Origin: Nyssa sinensis
Taxonomy: Eukaryota > Streptophyta > Magnoliopsida > Cornales > Nyssaceae
NCBI GenBank assembly: GCA_008638375.1
Contig: CM018031.1
Coordinates: 64,862,688-64,926,687, forward strand
DNA length: 64,000 nt
Direction: 5' to 3'
The position numbers and the translations under genes were made by a program. Positions 46,421 through 58,985 of this stretch are shown here, one piece after another (position 1 is the stretch's first letter; every line of letters starts with the position of its first letter). The notes below the pieces were generated by a model that ran no database searches, was not told the origin of the DNA, and worked only from the letters and a program-made list of their open reading frames with translations.

Positions 46421-48652
46421 TATGTTTGAAAAAACCAAAAAACAAACAATGCATTTAATGCATTCTGAAAAGGAAGGAAAGGGAGTGGAAATCAGGGCAG
46501 TCGGACTGTTGCATGGAGGTGGCATGAGAGGATAGATATACCTAGGTGTATGTGAGTGTATATCCGTTGGTTGAGAGGGAAGAAAAGTGAGAAAAGAAAG
46601 GGAGACAGAGAGCATTACCGGGAGATCAGGAGGTGAACCAAAAGGGAGAAAAATCAGGAGGAATAAGGGGGAGCGCAACAACCCAAAAAAGAAAACCAAG
46701 AAAGGTAAGCTAGCTTCAATTCTGTTTTAAAATTTTTGAAGCATGCTCATTAGTTTTAAATCACTAGATCTTGTTAAACATGAAATATAGATCGGAATGC
46801 AAAAAGAATCAAATGAAATGGTTGAGAAATAAGCTAGAAAACAGTAGTTACAGGTTTCTTCCGTGGTTCGCGTGCATCAACATTTTATGTATAAAACCTA
46901 ACCTAAACAGCCTAGATCTAATCCTATAAGATGCAAAAATGATTAGGGAGGAAAACAATGAAAAATAGTAGAGAACTGGGGCTGAAATGGGAGAAGTTCA
47001 GTTGACCAGAGTTGGCCGGAGCTGCTGTTCTTTCCTGCTTCGAGGAGATATATTGCACCAAACCAAAATCTAGACCTAGGTGTGAATCCCTTAGGAAAAA
47101 CCGAAGAAAACTGGGTGGGTTTCGTGTTGAAAAATGGTCAGAAATGGGGTGCCGTCGCCGGAGAGGGCGACAGAACCCTACTGTCTCTCGCCGGATTGTC
47201 GTGGAGACGATGGACGGGTAGGCTGAAGGGGGGTTAGGCCTGTTTTGTGAATTGGGCTTGGGCATGTTTTAAATTAAAAGGGTTTGGGCTGTTTAGGTTT
47301 AAAAAGGGGTGTTGGGCCGTTTTGGTTTTAAAAGAAAATTGGGCCTGGTTTGGTTTTGGGGCCCAAAGGTTTCAAAAAGAAAAAGAAATTGAAAAGGGAC
47401 GCACAGTGGCACCCCTGGGTTTCGAACTCAGGTGGATTGGTTTGGGGAGGTGACACATTGCCAGCGTGTCACCCATTTCTCTCCCGACTAAAACTGCATC
47501 AAATTTGTATATATATTATGCTTGAAAGATTTAATATGATTAAATTATTTTAATTAAATTAAATACTCCTAAATGGCCCCGGAGCCCAAATGCGACAAGT
47601 AATATATGTTTTCTTACTATCTTGGATCTCCTAAGACCAACGGTGAGGTCTGTGAGGTGAGACGAGGTCCCGAAAAATAAAAGACCTATGGAACCCCTGA
47701 AAATTATCAAAATGCCCCTGAGTCAAAACACAGTCAAATGAATCCCGATTAAAATAAAAAAATAGTGAAATTCTATTATTTCGAACATTCCGGACTCATC
47801 CATGAGGTTCAATTTACAAGGAGAGGTCTCGGCATGTAAGAACCCGTAAAAGTACAAAATAACAGTTTTGTCCTTTTTAGCCCGAACGTCCAAATTAAAT
47901 TTCGTAAAAGCCTAAGCCTATTTTCTTCGATGTTCCGGACTCAACAGTAGAGTTTAACTTGGCAAAATAGAAACTCATAAAAATAAAGACATAAAATTTG
48001 ATGAATAACATAACTCAAGCAGCAATAGACTGAGTTACGTTTTGTGGTTTTAGGAACACCGAAGGGAGAAGAGAAGACTAATTGACTCTTTGGACAGATA
48101 CAGTAGATGGACTACGTTCTCATTGATTAGTTCGGCTACACTGCGAGCACGATCTCTTAGGGTTGAGACCAACCCATCAGGTATGGTGTATTGTGCTAAG
48201 TAAGGAATAGAATTAAGTTTAGGAATGAATTGCATGTTAATTGAATGAATCTTATAATTATTTGTTTGATGTTAGAAAAATCACATAAGGAACATTATTT
48301 TAAAAGGAAATCTTGAGTTGATTGTTTACGTTGCTTATGTGATTCTCGCTGCTCCATGGAGATATGATTATTCTATGTGCCGATGTTATACGTGATTCAT
48401 GTTCTTGATGAGTTGTTGAGATGGTAAATACGTGACTTGAGTATGTTTTTACGTGATTTTGTATTACATACATTTATGTGGAAAAGGATTGTTATTCAGA
48501 TGCTGTGATTGCTTTAAGTGGAATACATTGTTTAAAAAGCATGCTCCATGTGTTGGTAAATTGCTTATCGGAGATTGTGTTGTTACATGGTGGAATCAAA
48601 GCATATTGGCATAGTATGATCCCTTGGACATGACATTATATGACATGACATG

Positions 48653-48855
48653 AAATAGAAATTTGGTACTCGAACCAGCGGGAGCGATTCGTGAAGGGAC
48701 ATGATATTGCATTTGGTACCCGAACCAGCGGGAGCGATTCGCGAAAGGGCATGATATTGCATTTGGTACCCGAACCAGCGGGAGCGATCCGCGAAGGGAC
48801 ATGATATTGCATTTGGTACCTGAACCAATGGGAGCGATCCGTGAAGGGACATCAC
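48653..48855 (+). repeat. About 51-bp tandem repeat in S3
   Basis: Four units with TTGGTACCCGAACCAGCGGG and GCGAAGGGACATGATATTGC. Confidence 0.88.
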
Positions 48856-50447
48856 ATTACATGACATTACATTACATTACATCATATTACATTACATGAG
48901 TTGACATGGGCATGGCATAGAGTTGACATGGTTGTGGCATAGAGTTGGCATGGTTGTGGCATTGAATTGTGTGGGTATTTCATAGGCATTGTCACTACAT
49001 TGCATGGATAACTTGGATGTTATGTGGATTATTGCTATTACATAGCATGGACGATTTGGAAAGCATGTGGATTATTGTCATTATATTGCATAAATGATAT
49101 TGAATAACATGTAGATATAACTGTACACTTGCACATGCCACGCCTCAAATTGTATTAATGAGTTGGATGACATGTAGATATTGCTAGTACATTGTATGCA
49201 TGATGTTGAATGCCATGTAGATATAACTATACACTTGCACATGCCACGCCCTTAATTTTGTTCCTTGCATTAGCATTACATCATACCAGCAGTTGAGCTG
49301 ACCCATACGTGGGATAACTCCCCACAGATGACGTTCCTGGCACTCGAGACTTGAGGAAGTCTTGCAGAGTGGAGGAGACAGGAGCTGGGAATGATCTTGG
49401 TCCTTGGGAGCACATTTCGAGATGTATTGATATTGTGTAAGGGCTTAAGCCCAAATGACATGTTGAATGTTTTTATTGACTGTACTTATTATGGATGTAC
49501 ATTGAAGGAAATGAATATAAGTTTGGGTTGAATCTGTTAGATTATCCTTTATTCTCTTTATTATTTTATTTTCCTTTCGTCTCGTTACTCGCGCCTCGGG
49601 TTCGCTGGGATTCGGGGCGTGACAAGAGCGCAAGCCAGGGGCTCTACCTTGCTAGTGAACAATGGACCAATCAATATCATAAGGTGTAAGTTAAGCAAGG
49701 AATTGACACCAATCTCTCTCATTATCTTTGGTCACCAACAAAGCTCGTGAACAATAGTGCTTTGACATATAGAGGGTGGTAACTAAAGGTGCCAAGAGCT
49801 TTAACTTATCATGTTGTCACATCCCAAACCCCACCCTATGCGGATCCTAAGGACGTGATGCCAGTTAGATGCCTTGTCGATTTGTTGACCGACAATGCGA
49901 CCAACCAAAGGCAAACTTTTGAACTTACCGATAAATTGCATCCAAATGTAGGGTCAGAGCAGCAGAATTTAAAAATTTTTCAATTCGGGAATGCAACTCA
50001 TCCAAACACATCAAAGCACGTCTTTCATCAGTCACCAAATAATCTTTAGAGTACCAATATCGTGAGCCAGGTCCCAATAAGTCTATAGCATATCAGTAAA
50101 TTTAATCATATCATAACACTCACCTGAATAGCCTGAGTCAGTCTACAAGAATCCAAGTCTCCACAAATAGTGCTAATCAAATCCTTTCTTGGGATGTCAA
50201 CCTGTGTCATCCCATTGTGCCTTTTAGTCCACCGGAGATAAATCTTGAAAAATGTTAGGATAATAGGGTGAGCTTTAACAAGCCCAGTGAGTAACAGAGG
50301 TTCCTTGCCATGGGTTTCAAAATTAGTTCTTGCTTATAAAGCACATGGATAGTTTAGTTATTTCAGAAATAACAGTTTTATAAAGCCACTTTAAATACAA
50401 TTTAAGTAGAATAAAACAGAATCGAATTAAATAGAACAAACAGATCA

Positions 50448-50516
50448 GAACAGAACAGAACAGAACAGAACAGAACAGAACATAACATAACATAACATAA
50501 CAAATCAGAACAGAAC
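50448..50516. repeat. AACAG/AACAT pentamer array in S4
   Basis: About seven AACAG (CAGAA phase) units followed by five AACAT units. Confidence 0.92.
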
Positions 50517-52809
50517 AATAAATGATGCCACTATATCAATCAAAGACATAGGACGGAACGGAACATAACAGAATTGAGTGGAACAGAACAGAATAGAACC
50601 AAATACCAATTAGGCACATAATTAAGTATATTCGAGCTTCCCTAGCTGCCCATCACGGACTACTCATGGGGCCTCTACCCTCTGGGTACCGCTCTGGCCT
50701 ACTTATGCCATGCCGTTCAAAATTGGAGTGGGCCCAAGAGTAAGACACAACATAACAAAACAGAATCGGAACAGGCCATATAGCTGAACAGAACAGAAGA
50801 GCAGGACATAATAAAATCATGCCATGTGTAATGCAGTTCAAAGAGTATGCATTTAAGTATGTGTATTCAAACAGTACAGTATGTGAAATGGTACAGTGTA
50901 TGAAGATACAGTATCTAGATAGTATAACTTATACACCAAGTTAGAAGTTCCAAGTTACTCACAAACTTTATGCTTATCTCCACGGACAGATAATCTAATA
51001 ATCTCCAAATACGTTAGGCACCTCCATGTGTGTCCTGAATAACCATCATCAATCATAGATAGATCAGAATTTAACCATTCATGACTTATTCATCATCTTA
51101 GGCGTCTATCAGATTACCTAAGATAGCCTAATAGCCTATTACGCTTTCATTGGGTTTCATCTGAGGCTGTTACATTCTTTAATTAGGCTTAGTAGTTATC
51201 AAGATTATAATCTAAGTCAGTTGGACTCTCATCATTATCAATTAATCACTTATTTAACCTTAGGGGCAAAATGATTCTTGCCCCAGACCCTATCATGGTC
51301 CTCAGAATAGTCTACATATTGTATATATAAATTTCTAAGTCTTTTGGACTTCATTTGGTATCTGTTTTTGATCATCGGGACACATCGATCATTTCTCATT
51401 TTTTACATTGACTGTTTCGGAGTCTTATTTAGCCCTTCAATTTTCATAATTATATTTTTGACAATTTATTAGATCAGATTGGCCTTTATTCGGCCTCTAC
51501 TTTGCATTTATCATGCTCAAGGGTATTTTGGTCATTTTATGTTTTGTGAAATTCTGCCTCTGATTCGTCATTTAATCATGTGTACAGTTTCACGAGTGTT
51601 TGGGCTTCTATCGGTATCAATTTTGTCCCATTTGGACTTCATTTGGATTTTGCATAGCATTAGGGGCATTTTGGTAATTTCACATGCTATATAGCTTAAT
51701 TTTTTGGGATCTCGGTTCATAAAATGGACCTCACCATTGGGTCCAGAGTGTTTGAAATAATTAAAATAGACTATCTTTTATGTTTATTTGACCCTGGGCA
51801 GGGCAATACAATCATTTATAATTAGCATATCTTTATTTTTTGGGTCTTAATTTCCCAAATCGGACTCTACCATTGAGTCCGGAATGCTCGAAATAGTAGA
51901 AATACACTATTTATTTATTTTATTTGGGCTTCATTTGACTTATTTAATGTCTAACGATAAAATAGATAAAATAATTATTTTATTATTTATTTATTTTTCA
52001 GGGGCTTATTTGAATCAACTCTTTAAAATCTGGGCTTCAGTATAATTATCCAGAACTGTTGGGGTCAATCCGTAAAAAAAGCTAAATTCTAGTTTTCTCA
52101 TTCAACTTTAAACAGTGAACTAGTGGGTTTAACAACTTAAACCCTAGACTGGACCAGAGGCTTTGTGAACTAGCCGGTTCAGGTTACACCGTGAACCGGA
52201 ATAGAATATCCCCAATGTCTTCCTTATCCGTGGTTTGGTTAAGCCTTAAACCCTAATTCTAATTTCATACGGCTGTAACCAAACAGGCCCATTTAAATTT
52301 TAAAACCTTTAAACCCAACGGTGCTGTTTCATTAATGTGGTGGCTAACCCGCAATTCAACACGTGTTTGAGGACCCGCGACTTGCAACTTCAAATCCTAG
52401 GGTTTCCTTAGTGTTTCTAGGTCACAGTTTGGGCATTTTTGAATGCTTATGAGGTCTGTTTGAGGTTCTGAGTGTCAAAAATAAATTCTATGATGGTCGT
52501 TTCAGACCTACACTATTGGAGGTTTGTCAATGGCGGTCTCTAATGGATTATGCATTCCGAGCTTCCTAGGCTCTTCCAAATTGCTTAAAAACCATCCTTT
52601 AGTGACATTTAAACACATGCATGCAATTCATATGACTTAATCAACTGAATCAATGAGTAAAATTTCAAAAAGGGAATTTTGAGTTGTGGGGTTTTACCTT
52701 CAACCGTGTCTCTCCCCTCTCTTAGGCTCGATGCGAGGTCCTTGGTTGTTGCCTTAGTTCCAGTAGTGTACCTCTCAGTCCCTTCCTCTTTTGTGCACCT
52801 CCATGTGGA

Positions 52810-52832
52810 ACACACACACACACACACACACA
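52810..52832. repeat. (CA)n microsatellite in S4
   Basis: Eleven CA units, followed by a second shorter CA run. Confidence 0.93.
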
Positions 52833-54504
52833 CCATGCACACACACACAATCTCCTCACACAATGTCTCTTTCTCTCATGCACACCCACTACTTGGGTCT
52901 CACACACTCATGGTTTGAACACACAGCACACATACTTGAAACATTTCAAAGATGTTTGACTACATCTAATTGCACACCTATACATATACATATATGCATA
53001 TACTTGTAAGGTTCAAGTGTAATCATGTGGCTGAATCAGAGGGTGATGTGAGCTGATGTGGAAGAGGTTCAGTTGATGATGGGGGATTTGCATGTATGGC
53101 CATTGGCCAATTTGGGAGGTGGGAGGGGCTTATTTGGTACATATATACATATTTTGTGTAATATAAGGCATAACATGTGGGCAGCCCAAATGACTAATTT
53201 TTTGGATCTAAATCCTTCATTATTCTGGGTCAAGGGTTCAAAACCCCTGGGCCTCACCCTTTTGGCCATTTTCCATATTTTATTCTTATGCTCCGTTTGG
53301 CTGGCGCAGATTTTCATTTTTGCTATTTCCTCTATAATTTATTTTCTATTGTCCTTTTTACGAAGCGGTTTCTTCTGGTCGTTCCCCATTTAGGTTAACT
53401 TCGATGTCAAAGGCCTCGTGTTGATTATTATTTCTTTGTGGTCGTCATAGTTCAGCTAATTCGAGTTTCCATAGTGTCAGGATGACATCATTTCACCTAA
53501 TTAATTCGTAATTAGGTTCGGGTATTACACCCTCCTCTCTTGACGTGTTTAATTATTTTACTGGACTATCGCAACCATCAAGAAACTCCCGATTAACTTT
53601 CTTGATTATTATTTATGTCATTCCTAATTACTAATTAGTGACCTAATTATTAATTAATCAGGGTCGGGGTGTTACACATGTAGCCATATCGTCAGTAGTA
53701 AAGGGCTACCTCTGAAAACATTTGAGCCACTGTGGACTAAGTCCAATCCATTCAAGGTTTGAGCAAGAACAATGCCCATCATGTTGTTTCCCTTATTCAG
53801 TTCAGTCACGACGTCAATTAAGCGAACATCAGCCTGATTAGGCTCTTGGACAATCAAGAACCTCGGGATAATGCACAGAGCGAAGGAATACAACTTGGTA
53901 CGTCTAGACTCTTGATTCATGAAAATTTCCAGTATGGAAAGTAGGGAAAAAGCTTCACCTTGAAATAAATATTTTGTTTTCTTAGCATCCAAGTCAAGTA
54001 TAGAAGACAGAGAAGAAGAATAACCACGCTGTACAGAAGGGACGATTAATTTACCTTGAACCATGAAATAAAAAGAGCACAAAACGCTTTAAAGGTAGGA
54101 CATGTTTCTTTTAGATGAAAGCAAAAATAATGATCAACATGATCCCAAAAGTGAGCAAAAGCCCGCTAATAGATGCCAATTTACTGTAGCTTGGGCATGA
54201 GAAAAAAAATATTTCAGTCTCAACGCCCCCAAGTTAATCTTCTTCGAGCTTGAGAGGCAAAACAACTATGTACGGATTTGTTCGTAAAAAAATAGCCACA
54301 TCTATGATTCCAGAAGCCATTAGAGCACAGAGGCAGAAAATATAGTAATGTGGTTGTCAAGAGGCTAAATATGATGAGTTTGAAGGTTTAAGGTTTGCAA
54401 TAAATCTTAAAATACTCGTAAGTTCGTTTCCAAGTTGATTTAGGAGACTGATTTTCAGAAAACATGCAATAACACGTAATAGGTTACGAAATTGCACGAG
54501 ACAA

Positions 54505-54570
54505 AACTTGCTGTCGATCGGCACACAAGTAGGAAAAACCCCCCTCTCCGTGTGTCGATTCGGCACACAG
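54505..54570. repeat. Palindrome block B2 between the two antisense genes of element B
   Basis: CTGTCGATCGGCACACAAG at 54511-54529 and GTGTGTCGATTCGGCACACAG at 54551-54571, around an AAAAACCCCCCTCTCC spacer. It lies between the PMD stop (54838) and the start of the DUF7745-like gene (54320), the same place as block A2 in element A. Confidence 0.75.
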
Positions 54571-56511
54571 AGAAAATTCAAGTTGTTTTGCCCAATTTCA
54601 TAAGTTTTCGTTGTTTGCCTCTTGTTTTGTTAGTCCGAAACATGTCAGATACCAATTCCTATTCATTTTGCTGATGTATTCTTATTGGATAAATTCATAA
54701 TAAAAATTGCATGCATTGATCATTCATTGTTAAAAAAAAAAAAAAATGAATAAGGACAAATTATTCATCAAACAAAATGTTCATCAATAAAAAGGGAAGC
54801 CTTATCTAAAGACGCCTCTTCGTCCTCCCTCTTGTCATCAAGATTGATAAGAAGGAGCCTCTTCTTCCTCAGTATCCTCGTTCTCACTCTCTACCACTTG
54901 TCTCGACACTCTACTCAGCTTGGCCGGCTGAGTGCGGGAGCTACTCGGTTGACTCCCTCATTTCTTCTTCGACTTTCCTCCTAGCCTCTCACTAGGAATC
55001 CCTCCTCCGAGAAGATCTTATCCTTGATTCATACTCTCAAGGAGAGAAACCCTAGTAGCCTAAAAAATAATGAGTTTCAAGTAAAAAATCAACGTAATGT
55101 CAAAATAAAGTCAATGCATGAACATTCTAAAAATGGGACTTGGTCAACCTTATGTTTCAAGGCTGTGATGTACATACAAGCCTCCTCATAAATAGTCCGA
55201 GCCATCTGAATTGTCCAACAAAAGCTTGGTTCAATCCAAAAGAAAAAGGACCACAAAAAACTTTAGGCAAATTTTTTTTACCCTAGTCAAGTGGTTAGAA
55301 ACCGATAGTCCTTCAATAGCCCCGGTTGGTCGGGATATCTTTTCTGGTCTAAAATTCCCATCATCGATCATTACCGATACATTAAAAGTTGAAAAAGCTT
55401 CTAGTAGCCTTACGTCAGCCACTGTGGTGGCAGCCTCTTGAGATGACCTTTCACTAGTATTAGGCCTCCCGACCATAGGTGGAAGAGGCGGACCCCCAGT
55501 CAAAGGAGGCATCAACTCTTCCAAATAACTCGTTATATAGCCAAACTGGTTGAAGAACCGTTGCATGACCACTCCCTCATAAAGCTCCAAGAAATGAAGG
55601 TCGAGTCGAATAAGTCCAAGTCTCTCAGGTTAGCTAGGGGAGACATAGGCAAGAAATCCATGCAACCATATCTATTTGGCAGATCAATCTCTCACCCAAG
55701 TAATATACCCTCTCAAAGGGGCCCTCCCAAATCAAGCGCCAATGCGCTATGCCAATGCTTCGGTCCACTAAGGCCTGGGACCACCCTTCATGGATTCCAT
55801 GAAATCTGTCATAAATGCAAAGCATGAGTTTCTCACATCATATGTCGAAAAAGAAAATTTTGAATAGAGAAACTAATCGTGTTCACTTAGAGCTTATCTA
55901 TGGCCTCTTGGAATTTGTGCACCACATTCGCCCCCCGGTGAACCCGCATCTTCTCTTTCCATCATCACCACATGCGGGGAAATAAGTTTTCTTTTCCCTT
56001 CACCAATGAGTAGGGCAACAATTGAAGGACCTCGTAGGCCCAAATCTATCAAAATAGGAAATTCAATCAAAATGACATTTTTTTTTCCTGAAAATAAATG
56101 GGTAATATAGAAATTCGTACCTCTGAAATAATATTGAAACCACTGAGTCCTTTAGTGACTGCCTGTGACAACACACATATCTAGCGGTACAAAATAGCCA
56201 TCGTGGCGCCTCCCCAATTAAAGTGCTCGAAGTTCTCCACATCCTCCAAAGTAAGGAGACATCAAAGATGGATCGTGTCACCAGCATTAGCCAAGAAGGT
56301 CCAACTAAAGACAAAGAGTATGAAGGCTTTAATCAACTGGTCTTCCTCGACAGTGTTACGACACTCCCGGAAGCAGAGTCAATGTTACCTCCCCAAATCG
56401 GAGGTGGAATGTAACTGCCCCAACTCGTTTATCGAGAAATTGAGTCACTAATTTGAGTATTGAAAATTTTACGGGGCGTGATAAAAAGGTAATGGAAATT
56501 AAACCTAGGAA

Positions 56512-56512
<1 letters not shown>

Positions 56513-56562
<50 letters not shown>
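56513..56562. repeat. (AAT)n microsatellite in S5
   Basis: About seventeen AAT units near the LTR start, the same place as the (TAA)n run of S1. Confidence 0.95.
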
Positions 56563-56564
<2 letters not shown>

Positions 56565-58839
56565 AATAAATAAACAAATAAAATAAAAAGGAGGGGGGGG
56601 AGAAATGGAGTGGCCAAGTTTTGAACCCTTGATCTAAAATAGGCAAGGTTCTAAAAGCCCAAAAAGAATACCACTTGGGCTGCCCACTTTTTGTGTCTTA
56701 TATCACAAATTATATCTATATATACACACATTGAAATAAAGCCACCTCCCAAATTGGCCAATGGCCATTCATGCAACTAAAAGAATCAATTTAAAAATAA
56801 AACAAATAAAATATATAACTACATATGATTGTTGCGTGGGAGGGTTAGATTTCAGAAATCAAAAATCAAAAGAGAGAGAGAGTAGAAAGAGAGAAACCTA
56901 GAGAGAGAAAGTGAGAGAGGAAGAAGAAGGGAAAGGTAGAAGAAGGAAGGGCTGTTGCATGGCTACCCTAACCTGACTCTACATGCCTTAGAGGAGATTA
57001 GAAGCAAAACAAAGAGAAGAAGGTGTCACTGCTAAGGTAAAATCACCCAACCCATTTTTTTCTCTCTCTAAAATTTATACACGTATACTATTGTTTAGAG
57101 CCTCTTTTATGCATGCATGACCCTATTGTGATGAATCTAACATATTAGAATCCAAATAAACGAGTTTGGGGGCTTGGAAATCATAACCACCATGGCTGCC
57201 ATTAACGAAGCTTCAAAACTTGGGTCTTGACCTGATTGAAACTAAATGGGTTTTGGCAGGAAGGGGCGTGATCTAGAAGCCATAAGGATTTCAAACCCAC
57301 AAAAATCAAACCAAATAGACGCAAGTCGAGAGAGAAAAGTGGACTTGCAGGTCGCGGCCACCAGAACCAACCTCACCATTTGAGCTCAACCCTTGCCCTT
57401 TTTGAATGAAATATGAAACCCCATAGAAAGAGGGTCACGGCCCAACAAAAATCTCTCAAGACCATCAAGAAACGAGGCTGTACGATGGGGTTACGGCCTG
57501 AAACAATAATGGAGTTCAACTGGACTCCATGGCCAAACTAGATGCCTTAAATCGATACTAAAATGAAGTTTAGGTTGCAAGGATTAATTAGGATTGAAAA
57601 CAGAGGAGAAATCGAGCTTCAAAGCTCACGAAATAGGAGAGAAATTTCCTAGGCTTTCACTGGTCGAGTTGGCGCAGTGAAGAAGATGAAGCACTGTTCA
57701 AGTTGGGTCGGGTCGGGTCGCGGGTCGGACCGTGGGTTAGGGCTCCGACTGAACTAAAAAGGGTTGTAGTTCTTTTGAATCGGTTCAGTCTATGATTTTT
57801 GAACCGGTTCAGTCTTTGAACCCCTGAACCGGTTGGTTTATTTTAAAACTTTCCAAAATTCCAATTTGACTCCCCAACTTTCGGATAATTACAAAACTAC
57901 CCAGAAAATTAAATAAAAAATTAATTTAAAAATCCTTTTTAATTAGGAAAATTACCAAAACACCCCTAAACCAAAAATTAGTCAAACAAAGTCCAAATAA
58001 AATAAAAGAATAGTGTAACCCAATATTTTTGGGCATTCCGGACTCAACGGCGAAGTCCAATTTTTGAAATTAAGCCCCAAAAATTTAGACACGTGAAATG
58101 TAAAATTACCATTTTATCCCTAATGGTACCTAGGGTCAATTGAATATAAAAGGTAGTCCATTTTGACTATTTTGGGTAATCCGGACTCAACGGTAGAGTC
58201 CATTTTGGCAAACGAAGTATCGAAAAATATGACGCGTAAAAATATAAAATTATAAAAATACCCCTAGGCTTAAAATAAATTATAGGAAAACAAATTTAGG
58301 TCTAGAAAAGTCCGAACTAATTATCTTCGACGCTTTGAACCTAACGGAGACATCCTTGTGAGGAAACTGGAATAGAGAGGGCTCTAAATTGACAGTTAAA
58401 TTATGTGATACTTTGAACAAGAAAGTAATAAGGTTTTGAATTGTGATTATAGGGACCCTCGTTAAGGAAGGATTTTTGGAAATTGCTTTTGGGACTTCAG
58501 GTGAGTATTTTCATACCATGTTGAGGTGGATTTTCATTATAGATATAAATATCGAACTCTGGTATAATTTGAAAATAGATCCTTCTATTTGAAATCGATT
58601 TGAATGACTTATTGACATTGCCATTTCCTGATAGTTTGTAAAATGCTCATGACACTATAACAGTTTTTCTTACCAATCTTTGAATTGTTTTGATTAAAGG
58701 CTAAATATGATACTCTTATTTGAAAAATTGAGATTGTTATTGATGTTATTGATTTTGGAAATGATTTTGATGCTTTGAATAATTGAATCTTCTATGATCT
58801 GTCATTATCGAATAGATTGTGACTTTATCGAACCCTAAC

Positions 58840-58985
58840 CACGTGGTATACGAGTGGTACTATTGAATTTGATCTCAGTCAGCGAGGTTCTAATTTGCTG
58901 GCATTTGAACCCTAACCACGGGGTATATTGGTGGTATTATTGAATGTGATCTCAGTCAGCGAGGTGCTAATTTGCTGACCATAGA
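58840..58985 (+). repeat. 75-bp direct repeat in S5
   Basis: Two units with GAACCCTAACCACG and TGATCTCAGTCAGCGAGGT. Confidence 0.85.

Larger units (their letters stand above)
45952..49624 (+). mobile_element. Solo LTR-like element S3
   Basis: TGTAAAGATCC...GGGGCGTGACA, with a perfect AGAGC duplication (45947-45951 and 49625-49629). Its last 60 bases are almost the exact inverse complement of the first 60 of S1, and both carry the same about 50-bp tandem units, so S1 and S3 form one subfamily. Contains (TG)/(TA) runs at 46020-46420, GACTCAxxxGTxGAGTC modules near 47640-47960, a four-unit repeat (48653-48855) and an ACATT pentamer run (48850-48895). Confidence 0.87.
49815..53676 (-). mobile_element. 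Solo LTR-like element S4
   Basis: Ends TGTCACATCCCAAACCCC and GTCGGGGTGTTACA, with a perfect CATGT duplication (49810-49814 and 53677-53681). Minus orientation: GGTGAGCTTTAACAAGCCCA at 50269-50288 is the inverse of the AAGCTCACC module of S2 and S5. It contains AACAG/AACAT pentamer runs, GGACTCTACCATTGAGTCC-type modules (51723, 51866) and a (CA)n tract (52810). It lies only 190 bases from S3, inside the same broken gene. Confidence 0.86.
45850..54320 (-). pseudogene. DUF7745-like gene of element B, antisense to the element
   Basis: Read on the minus strand from ATG 54320 (MASGIIDVAIFL) through CSFYFMVQGKLIVPSVQRGYS and NMMGIVLAQTLNGLDLVHSG to SPLLLTIWLHV at 53680. It then continues after solo LTR S4 in 49814-49625 (ERDWCQFLA, then YDIDWSIVHW) and after solo LTR S3 at 45951-45850 (LRETSFYYPIRILRQF). 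Only by removing both solo LTRs does it line up with the gene of element A (SGSPFLLLMWL, ENAWCGFLV, VTSFYYPIHFL). It lacks the charged tail because element B is cut at the joint with A. Several stops. Confidence 0.62.

Noticed and set aside
45852..46449. Open frames rich in Ile, Tyr, His and Thr
   Set aside because: Translation of TG/TA simple repeats in solo LTR S3.
53069..53393. Open frames on both strands near 53100-53390
   Set aside because: They lie in solo LTR S4, in a part shared with S5 (GCAGCCCAA and AGGGTTCAAAAC words) that is not coding there.
56356..56646. Open frame with poly-Tyr or poly-Ile
   Set aside because: Product of the AAT microsatellite; only its last part (TFHLRFGEVTLT) is meaningful and belongs to the PMD gene of element B.
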